Source: Thermomicrobiales bacterium
GTDB taxonomy: Bacteria > Chloroflexota > Chloroflexia > Thermomicrobiales > UBA6265
Length of the DNA stretch: 64,000 nucleotides
Reading direction: 5' to 3'
Assembly (NCBI GenBank): GCA_030447415.1
Contig: JAUJOZ010000013.1
Coordinates: forward strand, 17,025-81,024
A program made the translations under genes and the position numbers. The notes beneath the pieces are model-generated. The model had not been told where the DNA came from, made no database searches, and worked only from the letters and a program-made list of their open reading frames with translations. Below are positions 43,761-52,148 of the stretch, piece after piece (the stretch's first letter is position 1; each line of letters starts with the position of its first letter).

Positions 43761-43960
43761 TTAGCTTCGATCGCCTGCGGCGCGGCGAACCGGTTTCCCC
43801 CGTGCGCTTCGACATGATCGCCGTCGGCCGCGGCCGGATCCTCGCCAAGGAGGCCGGCACCGACCGCCTTTTCCACCTCGTCATGCACGAGCTGTTCCGC
43901 ACCCACCGCGTCACGGGCCCCGACTGCGACCTGTTCATCGAGGTGACCCGGGTCGCCTGA
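43761..43960 (+). pseudogene. Gene X, 3' part (after the IS element)
   Basis: Continues the reading frame of 41893-42151 once the IS is removed: SFDRLRRGEPVSPVRFDMI, AVGRGRILAKEAGTDRLFHL, VMHELFRTHRVTGPDC. It ends with TGA at 43958-43960, overlapping the ATG of the patatin gene in a TGATG junction, which indicates translational coupling. Confidence 0.65.
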
Positions 43961-44292
43961 TGCCTAGCCGGCGCACGGGCGAGGCCATGGCCGAGCACGT
44001 CCGGGTGCTGTCCATCGACGGGGGCGGGATCCGGGGCATCGTACCGACCACGACCCTGGCCGAGGTGGCGCGGCGCACGGGGAAGCGGGTCCACGAGCTC
44101 TGCAGCCTGGTGGTCGGCGCCTCGACCGGCGGCATCCTCGCCCCCGGCCGCACCAAGCCGGGCGACGGCGGGCGGGCCGCGTACCGGGCCGAGGGAGCTG
44201 ATCCGGCGGTACGAGGAGGCGGGCGGCCGCCTCCTGTGAGGCGTTCGGTTGCGCAGTCCGGCTCGAGCGATCGCGCCGGGGAACGTCGGTGA
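43960..44292 (+). pseudogene. Patatin-like phospholipase, N-terminal fragment
   Basis: It starts at the ATG overlapping the gene X stop. VRVLSIDGGGIRGIVPTTTL contains the oxyanion motif DGGGIRG, and LVVGASTGGILA is the nucleophile elbow GxSxG. With one G less at 44193-44195 the protein reads AYRAEELIRRYEEAGGRLL and stops at 44239; as written it drifts to 44292. Patatins are normally about 300 aa and need a later catalytic Asp, which is absent. It is a 5' fragment of an effector-type phospholipase, possibly from a CapV-like defence effector (inference). Confidence 0.7.
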
Positions 44293-44301
44293 GGAAGGCC
44301 C

Positions 44302-45153
44302 ATGACTAAAGGGCGGACCTTGGTGATTACGGGGTTGGCGACCCCCCTGCTCGCGGTCGCGGCGGCGGCCGTCGCCGTCTGGGCGCCGGAGGCGGGGGGC
44401 CAGAGCGGGGATGCGGCCGCCGTCCTGGCGTTCGTCGGGGCGGCCGCCGTCAGCATCGGGCGCGTCATCGAGGGCGGCTGGACCATCCTCGGCAGCCTGC
44501 GCGGCACCTTCTGGCCGCTCAATGCCGTCAGCCGCCAGGTCGACGAGCTGATGACCGACGTCGACACCGCGCTGCGGCCGTTCCACGAGGACCTGGAGCG
44601 GGTCCTGGCCGGGATCGCCGAGACGAACGAGGCGGCCCAGCGGAAACTGGAGGCGGCGCGCGGGGAGGTCCAGAAGCTGCGCCAGCGCTTCGACGGCCTG
44701 AAGCAGCTCCCGGCGGACACCCAGCGCGCGCAGCTGGTGGCCGCGGCGGCGTCCCAGAACGTGCGTTACCTCGGCGAGAAGTACGGAGAGCGGCTGCCGG
44801 AACTGGACCTGAAGGATGCCACCCGGATCGTCGACGAGGCGATCAACGGCCTGCAGAACTTCGCGGCGTCATTCAAGGACAACCCCGGGCGGCGGTTGAT
44901 CAGCCTCTACGCCGGGGCGATCCTCGGCCTGGGCGTGGCCGGGGTCTTCGGCCTCGACCTGTTCAGCGCCGCGCTCGAGGTGCCGCCCGGCGAGGTGGAC
45001 CACCGCCGGCTCAACGTCGTCCTGACCGGGGTGATCATCGGGCTGGGCTCCAGCCCCACCCACGAGGTGATCCGGGCGGTCCAGGAGTTCAAGAAGGGCC
45101 GCAAGGGGGACAACCTCTCCCGGCCCGATCTGCCAGACAAGGCGGTGCCCTAG
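44302..45153 (+). CDS. Membrane protein with central coiled coil
   Basis: 283 aa; GAGGAAGG precedes the ATG. Two N-terminal membrane helices (TLVITGLATPLLAVAAAAVAV, AAAVLAFVGAAAVSIG), a charged coiled coil (residues ~75-145, VLAGIAETNEAAQRKLEAA), then two C-terminal helices (LISLYAGAILGLGVAGVFGL, VVLTGVIIGLGSSPTHEVI). The final GLGSSPTHEVIRAVQEFKK resembles a GxGxxPxHxxI motif seen at the end of several bacterial membrane proteins of unknown role. It is in the same direction as, and close behind, the patatin fragment. Confidence 0.6.
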   Translation: MTKGRTLVITGLATPLLAVAAAAVAVWAPEAGGQSGDAAAVLAFVGAAAVSIGRVIEGGWTILGSLRGTFWPLNAVSRQVDELMTDVDTALRPFHEDLERVLAGIAETNEAAQRKLEAARGEVQKLRQRFDGLKQLPADTQRAQLVAAAASQNVRYLGEKYGERLPELDLKDATRIVDEAINGLQNFAASFKDNPGRRLISLYAGAILGLGVAGVFGLDLFSAALEVPPGEVDHRRLNVVLTGVIIGLGSSPTHEVIRAVQEFKKGRKGDNLSRPDLPDKAVP

Positions 45154-45297
45154 CTCGCGGCAAAGCCCCACGCCGCCCGGGCGGCAGTGAAGGGCCGGGG
45201 CGTCACCGTCGCGCTCACTCGACAGCTATGAGTCACGGGTGCGGTCCCGCGCCGGACGGGTGGTTGTCCGCTAAAGGGTGACGCCCGGCGCCCCGGA

Positions 45298-45330
45298 TTG
45301 CCAAACCGCCGACCCGGGTGTAGCGTCGCC
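45298..45330 (+). promoter_or_regulatory. Upstream copy of a duplicated promoter/leader
   Basis: TTGCCA (45298-45303), 15 bases, then TGTAGC within GGGTGTAGCGTCGCC (45316-45330). GGAGGCCACC-GTG follows 53 bases after the motif start. The same layout recurs at 45501-45571 in front of the pentapeptide gene. Confidence 0.4.
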
Positions 45331-45421
45331 GCGCTGATCCCCGTCCATCACCAACCACGGAGGCCACCGTGGAGGTCGATTGTCGCCACGCGTGGGCTTG
45401 CGTCACCCACACGGCCCTCTC

Positions 45422-45446
45422 GGCCGTCTCGCAAACGGCCCTTTTT
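45422..45446 (+). terminator. Rho-independent terminator
   Basis: GGCCGT (45422-45427), loop CTCGCAA, ACGGCC (45435-45440), then CTTTTT. It lies between the two promoter copies and would separate the membrane-protein transcript, or the first promoter, from the pentapeptide gene. Confidence 0.6.
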
Positions 45447-45500
45447 GAGACTAGGCAAAGGGTGGTTTCCTGCCCCGAAGCCTCCGTTGGCCAGCAAGTC

Positions 45501-45533
45501 TTGCGAGTTCTTCGGCGCGGGTGTAGGGTCGCC
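45501..45533 (+). promoter_or_regulatory. Promoter/leader of the pentapeptide-repeat gene
   Basis: TTGCGA (45501-45506), 15 bases, then TGTAGG within GGGTGTAGGGTCGCC (45519-45533; 14 of 15 bases equal to the upstream copy). GGAGGCCGCC-ATG follows, the ATG 52 bases after the motif start. Confidence 0.4.
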
Positions 45534-45570
45534 CTGTTCTCGTTGCCGCCGAGAATTGCCGGAGGCCGCC

Positions 45571-46640
45571 ATGTGGGCCACGTTCCGCCGGGTTTGGCGT
45601 CGCATGTGGGCCGCGTATCGCCGGAGCCCCCGCCACTGGTTCAACGCCATCGTGGTCGTGGCCATCTGTTTTCTCGTTGCCAGCCAGATCGCCCAGCGCA
45701 CGGACGATCCCGAGCGCGCCGTGGCCCTCGTCGCGCTCGGGATGCTCCTGGCCGCCCTCGCCTTCTGGAGGCTGCCCGAGTGGCAGGCCGAGGCGGCGCG
45801 GCGGCACCGGCGGGGCGGCGACAAGAGCCATTTTGAGCTGGAGAACGAGGCCCGCCGGACGCTGGCCGAGGCCCTCGGTGGGCTCTTCCTGGTCGTCGAC
45901 CTGGCCTTCACCTGGGCGCAGCTGGACCAGAGCCGGGCGGAGCAGCGGGAAACCGCGACCCTCACGCGCGAAGGGCAGATCACCGGCCGGTTCACGGCCG
46001 CGGTGGGGCAACTCGGCGACACCAAACTCCGGGTCCGCCTGGGCGGGATCTACGCCCTGGAGCGGATCGCCCGGGACTCCAAGGACGACGCCCCGGCGGT
46101 CCTGGAGGTCCTGACAGCCTACGTGCGGGAGATCGCCCCGCGACCACTGCCGGGGACCCCGACGCCGGCCACCGCCGGGCCGGTTCCGGGGGCGTCGCTC
46201 CCGGCCGACGTGCAGGGGGTTCTGACGGTGATCGAGCGGGAGCGGTGGGCGGACCAATGGCTGCCCGAAACGACAGGGTGGATCCCGCTCGGCCTGCCGT
46301 GCTTGGACCTGAGCCGAACCGACCTCCGCGGCGCCCGCATCCACGGCACGAACCTGGCCCGGATGTGCCTCCGGGATGCGGACCTGCGGGACGCCCGCCT
46401 GTGGGACGAGGCCGAGGGGGGCGCGTCCCTGGGGGGGCGCACTTGACGGGCGCGGACCTGCGGGGCGCGGACCTGAAAGCCGCGTTCTTGGTGGAAGCGG
46501 ACCTGCGGGGCGCGGACCTGCGGGGCGCGGACCTGACGCAGACGCTCGGGTTGACCCAACAACAGATCGCATCGGCTCTTACCGACGCCACGACCCAGCT
46601 CCCTCCAGGCCACCAAGCAACACCGGCAGCCCATCAGTAG
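45571..46640 (+). CDS. Membrane-anchored pentapeptide-repeat protein (one frameshift)
   Basis: The ATG at 45571 has GGAGG five bases upstream. Two membrane helices (HWFNAIVVVAICFLVASQI, AVALVALGMLLAALAFW), a further hydrophobic helix (EALGGLFLVVDLAFTWAQL), then a helical domain (GQITGRFTAAVGQLGDTKLRVRLGGIYALERIARDS) widely found before pentapeptide repeats. The repeats (LDLSRTDLRGARIHGTNLARM...) break at a G7 run (46431-46437); with eight G the frame continues GGAHLTGADLRGADLKAAFL to TLGLTQQQI and a stop at 46640. Similar membrane/pentapeptide proteins occur in defence islands, but the function is unknown. Confidence 0.72.
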
Positions 46641-46905
46641 ACCAGGACCAGACGCCGCCGGAGGAGATGCCCGACGAGGGGCCGGTGGGGATCGAGGCGC
46701 CCTGACGTGGTAATCGCCGATGACGACGCGACCACGCTCCCGATCAAGCCCGAGACGAACCAGGCCCGGGCCCCCTAAGCACCTGGCCCCCCCGGACGGA
46801 ACACCACGACTGCCGCCCACCTCTCCGTCGCGCCGGGGGCGGAGATCAGCGCAGGCTCGTTGCTCGGCCTCGGGCTGGTCGCCGTTGGGACCGGTGCGCT
46901 CTCCG

Positions 46906-47111
46906 TGCCCGAAGTAGGCCGGGCCAACCCCGACCGCGTCCCAAGAGCGATCCCGTTCCAGTTGGAAGGCGCGGCGCTGCCCGCCGAAGAAATCGCGCAC
47001 GACCACTCGGCCGGTGCGTCCCTCGGCCATCCCGTCCTGCGTCCGCTTGTACGTTCCCGGCGCGACCATGTAGCCGGCGCCGGCGATCTCCACGTCGGTC
47101 GGCAGCGGCAT
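46906..47111 (-). CDS. Phage tail-type protein, N-terminal part (before the insertion)
   Basis: ATG at 47111, GGAGGG upstream, four bases after the XRE stop. 68 residues (TDVEIAGAGYMVAPGTYKR, GRTGRVVVRDFFGGQRRAFQ, SWDAVGVGPAYFG) in the style of phage distal-tail proteins. Beyond 46906 the frame drifts into inserted DNA. The natural continuation is QGVEPWPAETVF at 37807. The complete protein would be about 628 aa. Confidence 0.6.
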
Positions 47112-47115
47112 CGCC

Positions 47116-47640
47116 TCAGCCCTCCGCCAACACCGCCGGCCCGTCCCGGCGCGCGAGAAGGCGACCCCGTCCGAGGCGACCCCGTCCGAGGCGACCCCGT
47201 CCGAGGCCGCCGGCCTGGGTGTCAGCCGTCGGGTCCGGCCGCTCCCGCTGGTGCGACGGATCGGCCAGCAACGCCGCCGCGTCGCACCCCAGCGCCCGCG
47301 CCAGCACCATCAGACGCGGCAACGTCGGCGTCCGCTGCCCCCGCTCCCAACGGCAGACGAGCGAACGGTCGCACGCCACCGCCGCGGCCAACGCCTCCTG
47401 CGTCATCCCCCGCAGGCGCCGCCGGCGCGCGATCTCCCGCCCCAGCCGCATCGCCACGCCATCTGCGGTGCGCGGCCCGCGGCCACCCGCCCCCTCCCGT
47501 CGCAACCGGCGGTCGATCGCGGCTGCCGTCAACCGAATCGGGGACCGCTCGCCCCGGATCGTTGCCCGCGCCGACGTCACCCCGGCCGGGGTGCCCCGAC
47601 TCGCCGTCCTCGCGTCCACCACCCGCTTCCCGACCTCCAT
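47116..47640 (-). CDS. XRE-family helix-turn-helix protein
   Basis: 174 aa from the ATG at 47640; MRLGREIARRRRLRG (about residue 77) starts the Cro/C1-type domain GMTQEALAAAVACDRSLVCRWERGQRTPTLPRLMVLARALGCDAAALL. The N-terminal 75 residues are basic and unassigned. The C-terminus repeats LGRGR three times, encoded by three tandem 15-bp units. It lies between capsid and tail genes, an unusual place for a regulator. Confidence 0.65.
   Translation of the reverse strand: MEVGKRVVDARTASRGTPAGVTSARATIRGERSPIRLTAAAIDRRLRREGAGGRGPRTADGVAMRLGREIARRRRLRGMTQEALAAAVACDRSLVCRWERGQRTPTLPRLMVLARALGCDAAALLADPSHQRERPDPTADTQAGGLGRGRLGRGRLGRGRLLARRDGPAVLAEG
47161..47205. repeat. Three perfect tandem 15-bp units (GCGACCCCGTCCGAG)
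   Basis: Units at 47161, 47176 and 47191 encode the Gly/Arg-rich repeat at the end of the XRE protein. The copy number may vary. Confidence 0.85.
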
Positions 47641-47657
47641 TCGTGCCCTCCCGTTGC

Positions 47658-48561
47658 CTACCAGGCGATCCAGCGCAACTCCCAGGTCGTTGCGTAGCGT
47701 GTCCGCCACTCGGTGAAGGCGTGCACCCGCGCGCAGCGGCAGTTGATCTGGTGCCGGGTCGCATCCTTCGTTTCCAGCTCGCCCAGCGGCTCGACCTGGA
47801 TCGCGCCGTGCTCCAGCCCAGCACCCCCACACCCTGCCCGAACTTCAGGGCGTAGACCAGCTCGTTTTCCCACTCGTCCCCTTGCTCTGCGTATCAGAGA
47901 CGAAGTCGTCCACCACGAGCAGGATGCCGTCGTAGAAGAGCGCTCGCCGCCCGAACTGGTCGACATCAGTCTCCAGCAGGTTGCCGCTTGCGCGCCTCAG
48001 TGAGGAGAGCTTGCGCCGCGTCCGCTTACTCAGGCAGAGCGCGTCCGGTCGTCCCGGCTTCACCAGGTCGATCAGTTGGTCCATCAGGTCGAGCGTCAGC
48101 GGCCCGCCGCTGGCGCCGGCGGCGATCGTCTGCCCGGCCGGGATCGCCTTCGTGATCCCGTCGAAGGCCTTCGGGTTCGCCGTCGCGTCGCCGTTGAAGA
48201 ACGCGTCCGAGAAGAGGTGCGCCGTCGCCTTGGCGCGGCTGGCGATCACCTCTGCCTCGATGTCGTTCGGGTCGGCGTAGGTCGCCTGCAGGAAGTTGTC
48301 GACGTCGGCGTCACCGCCCAGGATCTTGAGCGCCGCGGTGATCGGGGTGAAGCTCGGTGTCGCCTCGGTCCAGACGTCGCCGACGTCGTAGAAGCTCGCC
48401 GCCGGCATCGTCGCCTCGCGGTTGTAGGTCACCGCCGTCCCCGTCACCTCCATGAACGGCAGCAGCCCGAGCAGCGGGCTCTCCTTGACGATCGTCTCAA
48501 TCACGCCGCGCAGCATCAGGTCCTGCGTCAGCTTGGCCGCCTCGGCCTTCGTCATCGCCAT
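47658..48561 (-). CDS. Phage major capsid protein (two frameshifts near the C-terminus)
   Basis: ATG at 48561. RGVIETIVKESPLLGLLPF, TAVTYNREATMPAASFYDVGDVW, ADVDNFLQATYADPNDIEA, AFFNGDATANPKAFDGI and DALCLSKRTRRKLSSLRR are typical of HK97-like major capsid proteins of GC-rich phages. The frame fails at about 47872 and again near 47822; other frames supply LVYALKFGQGVGVLG and LEHGAIQVEPLGELETKDATRHQIN up to a stop at 47658. Repaired length is about 300 aa, normal for the family. No protease or scaffold domain is fused. Confidence 0.75.
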
Positions 48562-48847
48562 CGACTCGGTCTCCTCCTGTCATTCCTGCCATCGAGCGGT
48601 CGAGTAGCCGATAGGCCGGGGACTTGGCGCGACCACGTCGTGCCAAGCCCCGGCCGCATGATGCCGCCGGCCACCAATCCACCTCGTGTCAGTCCCCTTC
48701 AGTGGGTTTCGTCAGGTGAACCCCGGGGACGTCGTCCCAGGGCCCCGCCGACGTGGCGTCTCGGCTTCCCCGGGCGTTGCCGAGATAGCACCTCGCGCTT
48801 CCCCAGGCCGCTGGCCTCTGCGCGGCCCGCGTCACCCTGCGCGCCGC

Positions 48848-49344
48848 TCACTTCCGACGCCCTGGGGATCCGCGCCTTCTCCTCCCGGTGTCGAACGAGA
48901 TCAGGCGGTGATTCGGCTTCCCCCCTGCTCCCTGCCGTCCGCCGTCTGTCCTCTGCCTACCGCTGACTCGGTTCGCCAGCCCCCGCCGGATCTTCTCCGC
49001 CGGCAGCATCTCGACGTCGACCGCAAAGCGCGGCGCGTCACCGGCCGGCACCACCGGCACCGCGACCGGTACCACCGGCCCCGCCGCGGGGGGACGCGCT
49101 TCTGCCGCCGCGGTGCCACCTCCGCCACCCGGCGGTACGCCACCCGCGCCGGCTCCAGGCTGGCCATCACCTCGGCCACCGTCGCTCCGCCCACCAGCTC
49201 CGGCACCGCGTCCGGGTGCGCCTTCAGCGCCAGTTCCCGCACCGCCGCCAGTTCCGCCGCCGTCACCGTCACCTCCACCGATCCCTCGCCCGGCGCCTCA
49301 CCTGCCTGCTCCGGCGCCGCGCGCTGGTCCATCTCCTCCGTCAT
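48848..49344 (-). CDS. Small phage head-region protein (frameshifted)
   Basis: ATG at 49344. SVEVTVTAAELAAVRELAL, DAVPELVGGATVAEVMASLEPARVAYRRVAEVA, then after a shift near 49090 VPVAVPVVPAGDAPRFAVDVEMLPAEKIRRGLANRV. It is about 160 aa, Ala/Val-rich and helical, placed between terminase and capsid. It could be a scaffold or head-completion protein; it is far too small to be a portal. Confidence 0.4.
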
Positions 49345-49415
49345 CGCTCGTCATCCTCTCTGCGTCCGCGAAGGGTCCGTGCCCTCCGCCCTCTCCCCAC
49401 TCTCGTCTCCAGTCC

Positions 49416-50988
49416 TCAGTCCTCAGCCCTCAGTCCTCGCGCCGTCCGCGACCGCCAGTCGAACCCTTCCAGCGCCGCCGTCAGCGCTGCGCTCACCACC
49501 AGGTCGTCGTGGCCGCGCCCGGCGGGACCGACCACCGCAGCAGCTTGCCCGGCCCGGCCAGCGTCTCGTAGGTCGTCGCCGCCAACTGCGCCCGGTAGCG
49601 CCGGGTCAGCGCCTCCCCGTCGGTCCCCGGCGACTCGGCGTACTCCTTGAAGCGCCCCCGAGTCGATCAGCCCCAGAAGTCCCAGCCGAGCGCGCTCTTG
49701 CTCGCCGCCGTGAAGACGAACGGGATCACCGCCACGGCGGATGCCCCGCCGCGCTCGCCCAGCTCCGCCGCCAGGAACGACGCGAGCCCGGCGCCGACGC
49801 CCGTCGCGTCGACCACCACCGCGCTCGCCCGCCACACCTCCCGCGCCAGGTCCACCAACTGGGCATGCAGCGCCGCGTGCCGCACCCCCGTCCAGGCCAT
49901 GCGGTCGACCACCCGGTAGAGCGGCCGGCCGCGGTGGGCCTCCGGCACCACCTCGACCACCGTCAGCGCGGTGCTGTCGCGCCGCGCGTCATCGTCGAAC
50001 GCCGCCGGCCCGGTCCCCGCTTCCTCCTCCCCCGCCACGTCCAGCAGCAGCGCGTAGCGCCGACCTGGCTCGGCGCGATGCCGACGTGGGTGATCCCCTG
50101 CAACTGCGCCAGGCGGTGCGGCGGGAAGAGCCCGCCCTCTCCGTCCAGCTCGCGCAGGCAGTACTCCGTCAGCACGAACGGGTGGTCGGCCCCGAGCTGC
50201 TCGACGCGAGCGCGGACCCGGTCGCCATAGGCCGGGAGGTCACGCGCCACCCGCTCCCACGGCACCCGCCAGACGCGCCGCATGCCGTCGCGCCGCTCCA
50301 ACTCCTCCAGGTGCCGGAGTTGACGGGCCAGCAGCGTGTCACGGCTCCAGACCGTCCCGAGGAACACCGTCGTCGCGTTCGTGCTCGCCGCCATCGGGTC
50401 GAAGACGGCGTCCCACACCTCCGGCCGGATGTCCTGCGCCTCGTTGGCGACCAGCAGCAGGTCGGCCGTCTGCCCCCGCGCGTTCGCTCCCGGCGGCGCC
50501 GAGAGAAAGCGCGCCGACGCCCGCCCGACCTGCACCGCGTAGCCGTCGCGCACCCGCGTCCGGCTCGCCGTCAGCGGCGTTCCCAGCCGGTCGAGCAACC
50601 GGTCCCGGCTCAGCGCCGCCTGCGGCCGAAAGGTCGGCGCCGCAAGCACCGCGCAGCCGCCTCGTCGCTGGTAGCGGGTCAGGAGGAAGGCCAGCAATTG
50701 CGCGAGCAGCTCGTCCTTGCCCGCCTGCCGGCTGAAGACCACCGCGAACTGCCGCCCCAGCCCGCGCTCCACGCTCTCCGCGATCGCCCGCGCCGGCCCC
50801 GCCTGGTACGACCGCAGCCGGTGGCCCGGCAAGATCGTGGCGGAGTAGGCCACCACGCCCATCAGCGCCCGCCGCAGCGCCGGCGCCAGATCGTCCCGCC
50901 ACACCGGTGCCGATGGCCCGCCTTCCCGCGCCAGCCGTGCCGGCGCCATCCCCCCGTCAGCGTCCCCATCCGGGGTATGCGGACCCAC
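49416..50988 (-). CDS. Phage terminase large subunit (at least two frameshifts)
   Basis: The ATPase part is clear: LRSYQAGPARAIAESVERGLG, Walker A-like VVFSRQAGKDELLAQLLAF, AAPTFRPQAALSRDRLL, Walker B region DLLLVANEAQDI and FLGTVWSRDTLLARQL. After APSQVG (about 50070) a one-base shift leads to the nuclease part: VAGEEEAGTGPAAFDDDARRDSTALTVVEVVPE, VVVDATGVGAGL and, after another shift near 49667, GRGHDDLVVSAALTAALEGFDW to a stop at 49416. The order of motifs and the final GHDDxVVSAAL are hallmarks of TerL. Total about 520 aa. Confidence 0.78.
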
Positions 50989-51127
50989 CGTCTTCCCTGT
51001 CTCGTCCCCCCGTATCGCCCCGTCCCAGACCGCGCCCCGCGCCGGCCCCGTCGCTCACCGACTCGTCACCGCCCACCGCCGCCTTGGCGACTTGCCGACT
51101 TGCCGTCTTACCGATCCGCGGCCCTCC

Positions 51128-51382
51128 CTACCCCACACCGGCCACGCGAATCACCACGTCCAGCACGATCGCCCCAGCCACCATCCAGAGCAGCCCGTTC
51201 AGCCGCCCCTTGATCTCCTTCAGATCCTCCGCCAGCCCCTCGACCATCTGCCGCGTCACCGCTTCATACGCCGACACCGGCGTCAGGTCCACCGACGCCC
51301 GCTCCCGCTCCGGCCCCATCCGCATCCGCCGGATCTGCTCCCTCAGGGCCGCCCCCGACTCCCCCCGTGCGTCGACCCGCAC
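51128..51382 (-). CDS. XhlA-like small protein: amphipathic coiled coil with C-terminal membrane helix
   Basis: 84 aa: a charged helical region (ALREQIRRMRMGPERERASV, AYEAVTRQMVEGLAEDLKEIKGRLN) and a C-terminal hydrophobic helix (GLLWMVAGAIVLDVVIRVAGV). This topology is that of phage XhlA/hemolysin-type accessory holin proteins, which fits a place next to the terminase. The family assignment rests on topology only. Confidence 0.5.
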   Translation of the reverse strand: MRVDARGESGAALREQIRRMRMGPERERASVDLTPVSAYEAVTRQMVEGLAEDLKEIKGRLNGLLWMVAGAIVLDVVIRVAGVG

Positions 51383-51623
51383 CGCGCTCCCTCCTGCCCC
51401 GCGGCCGGGGCACGCAGGCCACCCAACGAGGAATCCGTCTCACCACAGCCGGCGCCGGTTCTTGACGACGTCACCGCCAAGCCCCTCGCACCACCCGCCA
51501 AGCCCCTCGCACCGTCCGCCGAGTCCCCCCAACCGAAACCGGCGCTGGTTCGTGGAAACGTCGAGGCGACTCCCGCCCACCGTCCGGAGAGCGATCCGTC
51601 CGACCCAAGGGAGGGTCGATCCC

Positions 51624-52148
51624 TTATCCGTCCAGTTCCGTCAGGATTTGCGTCAGCGCCGCCGTCAACCCGTCGGCCAGGTCCCCCGTGACCGCGCGTT
51701 GGGCGCGGGCGGCCTGGACCGCCACCCCGGCGACGCGGGCGACGCTCGCCGCCAGCTTCGCCGGGTCCTCTTCCTCCGCTAGCAGCCGCGCCAGCACGTA
51801 GCGCAGCGCCCCGATCTCGTCGGCCAGGCTCCGCTCCGCCGCCGCCTGCGCGATCACCTCGCCCAGCCGCCGGTCGAATAACCCACGGGAGTCGCCTGCC
51901 TCCACCCGCCGCCGGAACGCCTCCCCGGCGCGTCGCCGTCGCTCTCCCGCCTCCTCCCCGTCCGCTTCGCCGTCCGCCGTGCGCCGGACGACCACCGCCG
52001 CCAGCCGCCGCGGCTGCCCCGCCGCCGCCACTCCCGTCGCCGGTTCGCGCCCGCCTTCGTTCCCAGCCGCCCCGTGCCCCCGGCACAGCGTCTCGCCCGC
52101 CCGCACGAACCGGCCGCACCCCATCGCCGCGCACCGCCGCCCGCTCAC
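51624..52148 (-). CDS. Zinc-ribbon protein in the small-terminase position
   Basis: 174 aa from a GTG at 52148. An N-terminal C-x4-C...C-x2-H site (CAAMGCGRFVRAGETLCRGH) and a following GNEGGREPAT are seen in proteins at the start of prophage packaging modules. The C-terminal half is helical (GEVIAQAAAERSLADEIGAL, ALTQILTELDG). The position, first gene before the terminase, suggests a TerS-like or DNA-recognition role; unproven. Confidence 0.5.
   Translation of the reverse strand: MSGRRCAAMGCGRFVRAGETLCRGHGAAGNEGGREPATGVAAAGQPRRLAAVVVRRTADGEADGEEAGERRRRAGEAFRRRVEAGDSRGLFDRRLGEVIAQAAAERSLADEIGALRYVLARLLAEEEDPAKLAASVARVAGVAVQAARAQRAVTGDLADGLTAALTQILTELDG

Larger units (their letters stand above)
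37808..46905. mobile_element. About 9.1-kb insertion splitting the tail gene
   Basis: On the minus strand the right piece ends TAC TTC GGG CA(46906) and the left piece resumes (37805)G GGG GTG GAG CCG, restoring YFGQGVEPW in frame. Both borders carry TACTT-N4-CA (plus strand about 37803-37816 and 46904-46917), a weak direct repeat that could be the recombination core. Genes inside are mostly on the plus strand, opposite to the phage genes. No recombinase other than the nested IS transposase was found. Confidence 0.55.
36128..52148 (-). mobile_element. Prophage-derived structural cassette, interrupted by a 9-kb insertion
   Basis: The minus-strand order is zinc-ribbon protein in the TerS position (52148), XhlA-like (51382), large terminase (50988), small head-type gene (49344), major capsid (48561), XRE regulator (47640), tail-type protein (47111, resumed at 37807). 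The order from packaging to capsid to tail is phage-like. No portal, head protease, tape measure, baseplate or integrase is found, so this is a remnant, a satellite or a domesticated particle. Confidence 0.65.

Noticed and set aside
47161..47205. Plasmid-type iterons
   Set aside because: Only three 15-bp units, inside a reading frame, with no replication gene or AT-rich segment nearby.
46860..47855. A 331-codon open frame on the plus strand across XRE and tail genes
   Set aside because: Composition is Pro/Arg-rich shadow; the minus strand has helix-turn-helix and phage sequence with ribosome sites.
36128..52148. Complete inducible prophage
   Set aside because: No integrase, portal, protease, tape measure or baseplate genes are visible and the tail gene is split.
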